Shown here one piece after another: positions 1-7,174 of a stretch of DNA of 64,000 bases. Position numbers and translations under genes: made by a program. Location: assembly GCA_052139695.1 (NCBI GenBank), contig JBKQWF010000135.1, positions 1 to 64,000 on the forward strand. Reading direction: 5' to 3'. Below the pieces are notes generated by a model. It ran no database searches. It had not been told where the DNA came from and saw only the letters and a program-made list of their open reading frames with translations. Within the stretch, counting starts at the first letter, position 1; every line of letters begins with the position of its first letter. This stretch comes from PLGF01 sp052139695. Lineage in GTDB: Bacteria > Verrucomicrobiota > Verrucomicrobiia > Limisphaerales > Palsa-1400.

Positions 1-1
1 C

Positions 2-61
2 TCTTTTCGAAAGTTCTTTGAAGCGCGGAAAGAAGCAGCAGACAACAATAACTATAAATGA
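2..61 (+). CDS. C-terminal tail of an unidentified protein (partial)
   Basis: An open frame enters from the left edge, reads SFRKFFEARKEAADNNNYK and stops at TGA 59-61. The composition (charged, Lys/Glu/Asn rich) looks like a genuine soluble C-terminus, but 19 residues are too few to assign a family. It lies upstream of the ParA-like gene on the same strand, so it may be the first visible gene of an operon with the ATPase and RelA/SpoT gene. It could also be a chance open frame. Confidence 0.3.
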   Translation, partial: SFRKFFEARKEAADNNNYK

Positions 62-111
62 CAGCAGACCGGAAGAGTCCATCTTAAATTACGCGCTTCG
101 TGGTCTAAAGA

Positions 112-1075
112 ATGGGGTCCGCCTCAGGGTGGCGTTGGTAAAACTACCCTTACGATTAACGTAGCTTATGCCCTTTCTCAATTAGGTAAGAAGGTTCTTC
201 TCGTCGATTCCGATCCACAGTGCAATTTGACCTCATATCTTGTTGACGATGAAGTTGTCGATGCACTTCTTGCTGAATCTGATTCTCCAAAAGGGCAAAC
301 ACTTTGGTCAGGATTGAAGCCAGTCATCGAGGGAACTGGTATGCCTCGCCAGATTTCATTGATCGAGAACAATAAGCTGTCCTTGCTTCCGGGTGATATT
401 CGGCTTTCAGAGTTTGAGAGCATGCTCGATGGTTTCTGGTCAGACTGTGTTCAGCGAAGAGTCCGTGGATTTCTAGGCACCGATGCATTGAGCATGCTAG
501 TTAATCAGGCTGCGGAAAAGCTCGATGCCGATTATGTCTTTTTCGATGCAGGACCAAACATTGGTCCGTTTAATCGAACACTCCTTTTGGATTGTGATTT
601 TTTCATTGTTCCCGCCGCCTGCGATCTTTTTTCGGTTCGTGCCTTAAAGACATTGGGCCACACATTGCAGACCTGGATTAATCAATGGGATTCTATCAAA
701 CGTTTCGCGCCCGATAACGCTCCTCTGCTACCAGGAAAGCCACGATTTTTAGGATATGTGCCCCAAAGATTTCGCATTTATGGTGAGAGCATGTCAAGAG
801 GCCATAGTTTTTACCTTGGCCAGTTGGAGAAGCGTGTTTTCAGCGACATAGTGCAACCCCTGCGCAAAATTGATCGAAGCTTTGCAGATGAAAACATTTC
901 ATCCTCGAAGCTGGGTGAGGTGCGAGATTGGGGAGTATTGGTTGAGGAAGCGCAGAAACAAGGCGTGCCTTTGGCGTTAGTCAAAGGTGGGAATGCGTCA
1001 ATGAAACAAAGAGCGGAAACTACGTTTCGACAAATTGCGGAACGGATAATGCAGAGGGTAGTGATCCCACGTTAA
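112..1075 (+). CDS. ParA/MinD-type ATPase with disrupted 5' end
   Basis: A deviant-Walker ParA-family ATPase. The P-loop reads GGVGKTT (128-148), the Walker A' region reads KKVLLVDSDPQCNL (about 190-230), and a Walker B-like segment reads DYVFFDAGPNIGP (about 530-565). These proteins are cytoplasmic ATP-dependent dimers that position DNA or protein cargo. The frame holding the P-loop has a stop at 59-61 and no ATG, GTG or TTG before the P-loop. Position 112 is an ATG one frame away: adding two A residues after base 126 would give MGSASKGGVGKTT and restore the signature lysine, for a protein of ~321 aa. Even then the usual beta-1 strand before the P-loop is missing, so a larger lesion is possible. 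The gene ends 4 nt before the RelA/SpoT gene and is probably co-transcribed. No ParB or parS is visible, so a role in segregation is not implied. Family call is firm; intactness is not. Confidence 0.75.
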
Positions 1076-1079
1076 ACGT

Positions 1080-1784
1080 ATGGATACAACTCTGCTCACG
1101 TTTGCCGATAAGAAGCGAATTGCTCAAGCAATAACGCACTTCGAGAAAGAGCGTATGAATTTTGAGTATGTTGCAAAAAATGCATATACTCAATTAGCGG
1201 AACATCCAAAGCTAAGATCGCTAATCCACTCCGTAAAGTGGCGAGTCAAAAATAGCGGACATCTCGAACATAAGCTTATACGTAAGACATTGCTTTCCAA
1301 AAGAATTGAATTAAAAGAAGAACCAATTACCGCGGACAACCTGTTCGACCGCGTTGAAGATCTTGCCGGTGTGCGTATTTTGCATATGCACACTACGGAA
1401 TTTCGACGAATTAATAAAATGTTATTAGAAATACTTCCAAGTCAATGGGTTGTGACTGGGCCTGAGGCAAATACATGGGATGACGAGTATAGAGGTTTTT
1501 TCAAAAAGATGGGGATCAAAACAATTTCACGTGAGTCCCTTTATACAAGCGTACATTATATTCTCAAGGCAAATACCAAAACTCCCTACAAATGTGAGCT
1601 TCAAGTGAGAACACTTGCTGAAGAGATTTGGGGCGAGGTTTCACATTCGATAGATTATCCCGAAGAAACGACGAGCATCGCCTGCAAGGAACAACTCAAG
1701 GTGCTGGCGAGGGTAACATCGAGCTGCATCCGTCTTGTTGATTCAATCTTCGCTTCGGAGAGAGAGCACAAGCTCAGACTTTGA
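1080..1784 (+). CDS. RelA/SpoT synthetase-domain protein
   Basis: A 234-aa protein with the (p)ppGpp synthetase fold: DLAGVRI (residues 94-100), YTSVHY (155-160), ELQVRT (173-178) and WGEVSHSIDY (184-193). The last differs from the usual W-A-E-x-E-H-x-x-x-Y-K. There is no HD hydrolase domain, TGS or ACT, so by size it resembles small alarmone synthetases, which transfer pyrophosphate from ATP to a guanine nucleotide; some relatives modify other nucleotides or tRNA. It starts 4 nt after the ParA-like gene and shares its AT-rich composition, which suggests joint acquisition. The exact product cannot be told from sequence. A toxic or phage-response role is an inference from the family and context only. 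Confidence 0.82.
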   Translation: MDTTLLTFADKKRIAQAITHFEKERMNFEYVAKNAYTQLAEHPKLRSLIHSVKWRVKNSGHLEHKLIRKTLLSKRIELKEEPITADNLFDRVEDLAGVRILHMHTTEFRRINKMLLEILPSQWVVTGPEANTWDDEYRGFFKKMGIKTISRESLYTSVHYILKANTKTPYKCELQVRTLAEEIWGEVSHSIDYPEETTSIACKEQLKVLARVTSSCIRLVDSIFASEREHKLRL

Positions 1785-1807
1785 GCTTAATACGGGGGCG
1801 GACATTG

Positions 1808-1850
1808 AGCCAGAGTTACGACGTTCTGTCTGCCATACTGGCTTTTTTTT
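1808..1850 (+). terminator. possible rho-independent terminator after the RelA/SpoT gene
   Basis: AGCCAG (1808-1813) can pair with CTGGCT (1838-1843), followed directly by a run of T to 1850. The six-base stem has a long 24-nt loop, so this is a weak candidate, placed 24 nt after the stop codon. Confidence 0.3.
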
Positions 1851-1926
1851 GAGCGTCGCTCGATCGCTTGATCTCATAATCCCATTCGGTTTCCTGCTGT
1901 CGTGGAAACGACGCGGAGCCAAAGCA

Positions 1927-2334
1927 CTAAAGCGGTTTCGATAATCGGACCAGCAACTCGCGCGGGGTCATGATTTGGATTCCAAAGGGTTTCCCCAACG
2001 TCAGCAAGTCGCCGTCCCGCGTGACAATGATCTTCGCTCCGGCTGCCAAGGCACAGGCCAAATAAGGGTCGTCTTTTGCGTCACGGCTCCGTTGTTTGCC
2101 CAACGGCGCAGGTTCAACGCGCTTCACGTGGTCCTGATACCAGGACAATATGGCGTCTGGCCGATGCCTTGCCCTGCCCCCACGAGCCGACAGCAGATTG
2201 CTCAATTCTTTGAGGGTTTCCTCGGTGGCATAGGCAATGACCCGGCGATGAGCCATGGCCGCGAGACAACGATGCGCTTCGCCCCGCCAGCCAGCGCCCG
2301 AAAAGACCACTCCCGCGTCAAAGACGACCCTCAT
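1927..2334 (-). CDS. PIN-domain toxin (COG1569-type) of a toxin-antitoxin pair
   Basis: A 135-aa PIN-domain protein with candidate metal-binding acids D6 (VVFDAGV), E38/E39, D88/D89 (RDAKDDPYLACAL) and D107/D109 (VTRDGDLL). This is the pattern of the putative toxin component PIN family; such proteins are Mg-dependent ribonucleases. Its ATG overlaps the TGA of the upstream RHH gene in an ATGA junction, the usual antitoxin-toxin coupling. All key acids appear present, so the toxin looks intact. Confidence 0.85.
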   Translation of the reverse strand: MRVVFDAGVVFSGAGWRGEAHRCLAAMAHRRVIAYATEETLKELSNLLSARGGRARHRPDAILSWYQDHVKRVEPAPLGKQRSRDAKDDPYLACALAAGAKIIVTRDGDLLTLGKPFGIQIMTPRELLVRLSKPL

Positions 2335-2588
2335 GCTCCCGCTTTTCGACGGGCTTTGATGCCGGCGTAGATTTCGGCCATTTCCTTATTTGAAGGATCG
2401 CCCAGCGGAGCGCCTTCAATGGCCTTTTCCAAAAAAGCCACATCCGCCGCAATTTGCTCCTGGCGTCGTTTGCGGATCAAATCCCGCATGTATTCGCTCA
2501 TGGTATCAAATGCCCGCGCCGCCGCGTCCGCCCGCGCGAATTCGGCCAGCTCAGGATTCAAGGAAATGTTGACGGTCACCGCCTTCAT
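2331..2588 (-). CDS. ribbon-helix-helix antitoxin
   Basis: An 85-aa protein beginning MKAVTVNISLNPELAEF, a beta strand followed by helices, with TMSEYMRDLIRKRR (residues ~29-42) matching ParD/RHH antitoxins. The N-terminal RHH would bind the operon promoter as a dimer and the charged C-terminal tail (QEQIAADVAFLEKAIEG) would cover the PIN toxin. It lies directly upstream of the toxin with a 4-nt overlap. Autoregulation is expected from the family; no operator was identified. Confidence 0.8.
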   Translation of the reverse strand: MKAVTVNISLNPELAEFARADAAARAFDTMSEYMRDLIRKRRQEQIAADVAFLEKAIEGAPLGDPSNKEMAEIYAGIKARRKAGA

Positions 2589-2671
2589 GCTGCCAAGCTA
2601 GTCCAATGGCAGGGTATGTCAAGGCTTGCCAATGAGTTGCCAGAAAGGTGAAACCGACTGGAAAAAGAACC

Positions 2672-2722
2672 CGCCGGCGGGACGCCAACGGGGGCGGTCG
2701 GGACAACCGTGCTCCCCGCTCC
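2672..2722. repeat. dispersed intergenic repeat, type CGGCGGGACGCC
   Basis: The segment containing CGGCGGGACGCC, then GGGAC, then GTGCTCCCCG resembles 28286-28337, which has the same blocks in the same order. It lies between the antitoxin and folK, outside any convincing coding frame. Confidence 0.5.
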
Positions 2723-2746
2723 ATCCGCATCGCTTCGGCTTGTGAT

Positions 2747-3199
2747 TCATTCAGAGGGAAGGGCAAGGAGCAGATCGCGGACGGTCTGGTTTTGGCCTGG
2801 CCAGACGAAATCTGGCGCGATCTCCGCCAGGGGTTGCAGGACAAACCGCCGCAAGTGTGCGCGCGGATGCGGCAACTCCAGTTCCGGATGATGGATCACA
2901 AGGGACCCATAAGCGATCAAGTCAAGGTCCAGCACACGGGGTTCATTAAGGATTTTCTTTGGTTTCCGTCCGAAGGCCGCCTCCAGTTCCTGCAAGCGAT
3001 GGAGCAGAGCAAGGGGTGTTTCCTGCAAAGAGGGACGAAGTCCCACCACGGCGTTGATGAACGGAGGCGAGCCCGGCGGACAATCGACGGGGATCGTTTG
3101 CCACAAAGAGGAACAAAGCAACGGGGCAGTAGAGAACGCTCGCAATTGATCGATCGCCCGGCGCATGAGCGCCCGCGAATCGCCCAGGTTGGAGCCCAC
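2747..3199 (-). CDS. folK: 2-amino-4-hydroxy-6-hydroxymethyldihydropteridine diphosphokinase
   Basis: HPPK of folate synthesis, which transfers pyrophosphate from ATP to 6-hydroxymethyl-7,8-dihydropterin in the cytoplasm. It has GSNLGDS at the N-terminus, FINAVV, EAAFGR, RVLDLDLIAYG (with the Mg-binding D-x-D) and PHPRAHLRRFVLQPLAEIAPD. The usual start reads x-A-(Y/F)-(I/V)-A-x-GSNLG. Here the frame upstream of GTG 3199 reads TSDAFAFVAVGSNLG, but no ATG, GTG or TTG lies between the previous gene's stop (3247) and 3199. The GTG at 3199 would remove the first beta strand, so an unusual start codon or a small sequence error is likely. It follows the Ala-rich gene by ~50 nt on the same strand. 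Length is in the normal range (about 150-170 aa). Confidence 0.88.
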   Translation of the reverse strand: MGSNLGDSRALMRRAIDQLRAFSTAPLLCSSLWQTIPVDCPPGSPPFINAVVGLRPSLQETPLALLHRLQELEAAFGRKPKKILNEPRVLDLDLIAYGSLVIHHPELELPHPRAHLRRFVLQPLAEIAPDFVWPGQNQTVRDLLLALPSE

Positions 3200-3246
3200 G
3201 GCGACAAAGGCAAATGCGTCTGAAGTGTTGGCCGTAGGGCGCCCCC

Positions 3247-4092
3247 TTACGGGCTGGCGTAATCGCGTCCGCGCGTTTGCTCCACCGTGGTCTGGCTCGG
3301 GCTGTAAGTTGCCGGGGAGAGAGCCGATCCAGTGAACGGAGAACCCAAGGTCGGACCAGAAACTGATGGCCCGGAAATGGTCGGCAAAGACAGTGGCGCG
3401 GAAGGAGCAACGGGAGCATAAGCCACAGGCTTTGCCACGCCCGATATGCCAGCGGTGGCGTCAATCGGAGTCAGCAATGCCACGGTGGCGCCCGCGTTGA
3501 TCGCTTGATCGTAACTTTGGCTCAAGATGGTTTGGACGGGCACGCTGGTATTGGCGGCAAAATGACTGCTCAACTCCTGAATCGATGCCTTGAGGGCCGG
3601 AATGCTCTTCCCCACCACAGCGAGGATTTCGCGTCCGGCCAAAGGAGCGCCTTCCGCTGCGGCGGCGGCGATGATACCGTAGTTTTGCGGAAATTGTTTG
3701 ATCAGGGCGGCGACAATCCTGGCGGTTTGGGTTGGCGCGGCGGCGACGGCGGCCTTGGTTATCAAACCAATCCTTTTGGGCTGGAGGGTCGTGGCCGTTA
3801 CCGCAACAACTGGGGCGCTGGCGGGATTCTCCCGCGCAACCGCTGACACAATGGCAACCGCGGCGCCGGGATTCATTCCCACCGCGGTGCGAACAATGGC
3901 GACCGCGACATCATTCCTCTCGGCGGGGGCGGCACTAGCCACGAGAGTGGCGGCGTGGGCGGACAACTCTAACGCCGTGGAACCAGCCAGGCTCTTTGTC
4001 ACATCAACAGAATCAGAGGCGAAAAGGACAGGGGAAATCAGAAGCCCTGAAAGCAAAAAAACTCCGCTGAGTATTTTACTCTTCGTTTTCAT
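3247..4092 (-). CDS. Ala-rich exported protein with helical repeats, function unknown
   Basis: A 281-aa protein starting at ATG 4092 (MKTKSKILSGVFLLSG) with a clear Sec signal peptide ending near LFASDS. An upstream in-frame start would add 29 residues ahead of the signal sequence and is rejected. The mature part has degenerate ~35-residue units rich in Ala and Val (AVAIVRTAVGMNPGAAVAIV, AVARENPASAPVVAV, ITKAAVAAAPTQTARIVAAL), probably paired helices. A low-complexity Pro/Ser tail (SAPLSLPTISGPSVSGPT) follows. No enzymatic motif is visible. I do not recognise a named family; an envelope location is inferred from the signal peptide. Confidence 0.7.
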   Translation of the reverse strand: MKTKSKILSGVFLLSGLLISPVLFASDSVDVTKSLAGSTALELSAHAATLVASAAPAERNDVAVAIVRTAVGMNPGAAVAIVSAVARENPASAPVVAVTATTLQPKRIGLITKAAVAAAPTQTARIVAALIKQFPQNYGIIAAAAAEGAPLAGREILAVVGKSIPALKASIQELSSHFAANTSVPVQTILSQSYDQAINAGATVALLTPIDATAGISGVAKPVAYAPVAPSAPLSLPTISGPSVSGPTLGSPFTGSALSPATYSPSQTTVEQTRGRDYASP

Positions 4093-4325
4093 AGCTTTTT
4101 TATAAGGCTTTGTCGTTCTCACCCCAACGCCGTTCGTCCGCGATAGGCGGCAGTCTAAACAGTTAACGGTTGATGTCAACGGAAAGTTTAATTATTCTTG
4201 GCGGCAAATCAGACATTTTTATAGCTAATGTTTACTCTAAAGGCTTTACTGGGTGAGTTGCCGCGCCAAGGTTTGGGAACATGGATGACGAGTTTTGACA
4301 GGTTTTTGGCGCGGGACTCGCGTGC

Positions 4326-7118
4326 ATGAAAATGATGATCCCCGTTAGCGCGTCCCGGGTTCGAGTCAGCCTTCTCGTATTTGGCGCCATCTGGTTTCTT
4401 CGGGCCGCGGAGCCGGCCGCGGCAGCGACGTATCTGGTCACGAATACCGCGGACAGTGGATCCGGCTCTTTTCGTCAAGCCCTCCTCAATGCGAATTCCC
4501 ATCCGGGGCTGGATTCAATTCTCTTCAGAATCCCATCTATCGGTGGAAGTAACGGTCCATTCGAGATTATCCCCTCGTCCGCGCTGCCCTCGATCACTGA
4601 TCCGGTCATTATTGACGCCACCTCGCAACCCGGTTACGCCAAAACACCGCTGGTGGAGATCAGCGGCGCCCTCTTGCCAGCCGAGACCGATGGACTGCTC
4701 CTCCTGTCTGGCGGCAGCACGGTGCGCGGTCTGGCCATTAACGCCTGCCCGCGGGACGCAATCCGCATCGAAAGCTTGGGCACGAACGTGATTGAGGCAA
4801 ATTTCCTGGGAACGGACCCTTCCGGCACCCTGCCTTTGGGAAACGGGGAGGGCGGCGTTCTGATCAATGGGTCGCCGGGTAATCACGTCGGCGGAACGAC
4901 AGCAGCGGAACGCAACGTGATCTCCGGCGGCAACCAAAACGGCATCTACCTTCTGGGGTACTACGCAAGCGGGAATATCATTACCGGCAACTATATTGGG
5001 GTCACAGCCACGGGGTTGACTCCTTTGCAAAACCTTAATAATGGGATGGAAATCTCCGGCGCCCGTGCCAACCTCATCGGCGGAACGGGCCCCGGGGCGG
5101 GAAATGTCATCTCCGGCAACGGCCAAAGCGGCATCTATCTTTTAACCCCGGGAGCCACCGGCAATGTCATTGCGGGAAACTATATTGGCCTGAACGCGAA
5201 AGGGACTGCCGCCGTCAGCAATGCCATGGATGGCGTGACGATCAATGGCGTAGCGGGGAATATCGTTGGAGGGACCAGCGACGGCGCCGCGAACGTTATT
5301 TCCGGAAATGGCGGCGCCGGCGTCTATATTTTGACCGATGGCGCCGTGAGCAACCTGGTTATAGGCAATAAGATAGGCACCGATGCGACGGGTAAAGAAC
5401 CCATCCCCAACCGGGGCAACGGCGTGATTATTGACGCGGTGCCCGGCAACACGATTGGCGGGACGAACGCCGGAGCGCGCAACATCATTTCCGGCAATGT
5501 TCAAAATGGCGTCCTGATCATTTCCCCCGGAGCCTCCAACAACGTGGTGCAAGGCAATTATGTGGGAGTCGATGTTACCGGCAGCAACGCCCTGCCCAAT
5601 ACATTTGACGGAGTTACGGTCGATGGCGCAACGGGCAATCTCATTGGAGGCGCCAGCGGCGGCAACGTTATTTCGGGCAATAGCGCCAATGGCATACTGT
5701 TAATCAATTCGATTGGGGAATCCAATGGGGGGTCCAATTTTGTGGAAGGCAACCTTATCGGCACAGACTACACCGGAAAAAAAGCCGTGGCCAACGCACA
5801 GGGGGGAATTTATATCCAGGCGCCGGGCAATACAATAGGCGGAGTCGCCGCGGCGTTGCGCAATGTCATTTCGGGCAACACCCAAGGCGGGATTTTCATT
5901 TACGGGACAAACGCCTGCAACAATTTGATCGAAGGCAATTATATCGGCGTCGATATTACCGGGGAGGCGGGTTTGGGGAATGGCTTTGCAGGCATTGCCG
6001 TCACCAACGCGCCCGGCGACACCATTGGCGGAGTAACCGCCGGAGCTTGCAATGTCATTTCCGCCAATGGGAGCAGTGGAATTGTCCTCGGCGGGCAGAC
6101 CACAGCGAAGACCGCCATCCAGGGAAACTTCATCGGAACGGATGCCACCGGCAGCAACGCGTTGGGCAATCTTTGGGGCGGGATCTATCTTTACGGATCG
6201 GGTTCCAACATCATTGGTGGGGCGGTAGCCGGAGCCGGTAATCTCATTTCCGGAAATCTCCAGGAGGGCCTCTCCGTAGGCGACCCCGGGGCCAATTACA
6301 ATACCATCCAGGGTAATTTCATCGGAACGAAATTGGACGGCATCAGCCCGATGGGCAACCAACTGCACAACGTCGATTTCCTCGATACCGCCGGTAATAA
6401 CCTCCTCGGCGGGACCGTGGCCGGCGCGGATAATCACATCGCGTTTGCGACGGCATCCCAGTATGACGGGGTGCGGATTCGCGCCGGCTGCCTGGGTAAC
6501 TTCATCAGCCGCAATTGCATTTTCTCCAACGCGAATCTGGGCATAGTCATCGGGGCCTATCCGGGGCTCACCAGTAACATGGTGACATTGACCGAGGCCG
6601 CCAGTGACGGCGCAATCACGAGTATTGCCGGCAATCTCAGCGGCTACGCCAGCAGCTACTTCCTGATCCAGTTTTACGAAAACTTGGCGGCGGACCCTTC
6701 CGGGTATGGAGAGGGTCTCTTCTACATTGGCTCGACCAACATTTCCACCGGGAGCAATGGACAGGCCGCTTTCAGCGTAGTCTTGCCGGTGGGAGTGCCG
6801 CCGGGCAGATTTCTTTCAGCCACGGCAACAGACAACGCGAACACCACTTGGGAATTCGGACCGGATGTCGAAGTGACCCCGCCGCCGCCGCCCAGTTTGA
6901 GCTTTACTCGGGTGGCCGCCGCCAGCAATACGCCGGCGGCGATCGTCTTCTCATGGCCGGCCAAGGCGGCTGGATTCGTTCTTCAACAAACCACCAACCT
7001 GACCCCGCCCGCCGCTTGGACCTCCCCGACCAATGCCCAGAAGGTGGACGGAGCGACGACCAGCATTACCGTCAATCCGACAGGCAACGCGATATTTTAT
7101 CGACTCGTCTCCCCGTAG
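4326..7118 (+). CDS. large secreted beta-helix protein with 63-residue repeats
   Basis: A 930-aa protein starting MKMMIPVSASRVRVS, with a signal peptide ending near AAEPAAAATYLV. The next stretch (VTNTADSGSGSFRQAL) is typical of beta-helix surface proteins. The body holds eight units with N-(V/I/L)-I-S-(G/A)-N or a close variant, starting at nt 4914, 5103, 5292, 5481, 5664, 5862, 6051 and 6240. Most spacings are exactly 189 nt, with one of 183 and one of 198. Each unit also has G-N-(Y/F/K)-I-G-T/V-D-x-T-G and N-x-I-G-G-T segments, fitting a right-handed parallel beta-helix. The C-terminal ~60 residues (from VFSWPAKAAGFVLQQTTNL, ending IFYRLVSP) form a separate tail shared with other giants here. 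Likely adhesive or polysaccharide-binding/cleaving; no catalytic residue could be assigned. Confidence 0.85.
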   Translation: MKMMIPVSASRVRVSLLVFGAIWFLRAAEPAAAATYLVTNTADSGSGSFRQALLNANSHPGLDSILFRIPSIGGSNGPFEIIPSSALPSITDPVIIDATSQPGYAKTPLVEISGALLPAETDGLLLLSGGSTVRGLAINACPRDAIRIESLGTNVIEANFLGTDPSGTLPLGNGEGGVLINGSPGNHVGGTTAAERNVISGGNQNGIYLLGYYASGNIITGNYIGVTATGLTPLQNLNNGMEISGARANLIGGTGPGAGNVISGNGQSGIYLLTPGATGNVIAGNYIGLNAKGTAAVSNAMDGVTINGVAGNIVGGTSDGAANVISGNGGAGVYILTDGAVSNLVIGNKIGTDATGKEPIPNRGNGVIIDAVPGNTIGGTNAGARNIISGNVQNGVLIISPGASNNVVQGNYVGVDVTGSNALPNTFDGVTVDGATGNLIGGASGGNVISGNSANGILLINSIGESNGGSNFVEGNLIGTDYTGKKAVANAQGGIYIQAPGNTIGGVAAALRNVISGNTQGGIFIYGTNACNNLIEGNYIGVDITGEAGLGNGFAGIAVTNAPGDTIGGVTAGACNVISANGSSGIVLGGQTTAKTAIQGNFIGTDATGSNALGNLWGGIYLYGSGSNIIGGAVAGAGNLISGNLQEGLSVGDPGANYNTIQGNFIGTKLDGISPMGNQLHNVDFLDTAGNNLLGGTVAGADNHIAFATASQYDGVRIRAGCLGNFISRNCIFSNANLGIVIGAYPGLTSNMVTLTEAASDGAITSIAGNLSGYASSYFLIQFYENLAADPSGYGEGLFYIGSTNISTGSNGQAAFSVVLPVGVPPGRFLSATATDNANTTWEFGPDVEVTPPPPPSLSFTRVAAASNTPAAIVFSWPAKAAGFVLQQTTNLTPPAAWTSPTNAQKVDGATTSITVNPTGNAIFYRLVSP

Positions 7119-7174
7119 TGGGAATGATGTCTTTGGGATGAATTAGCCCCCTCAAGCGAGGCATTTTCCTGACT

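Noticed and set aside
4914..6260. Periodic 189-nt spacing considered as a CRISPR or minisatellite
   Set aside because: The period is in frame within one long coding sequence, the DNA units are diverged, and no spacer-repeat pattern exists.
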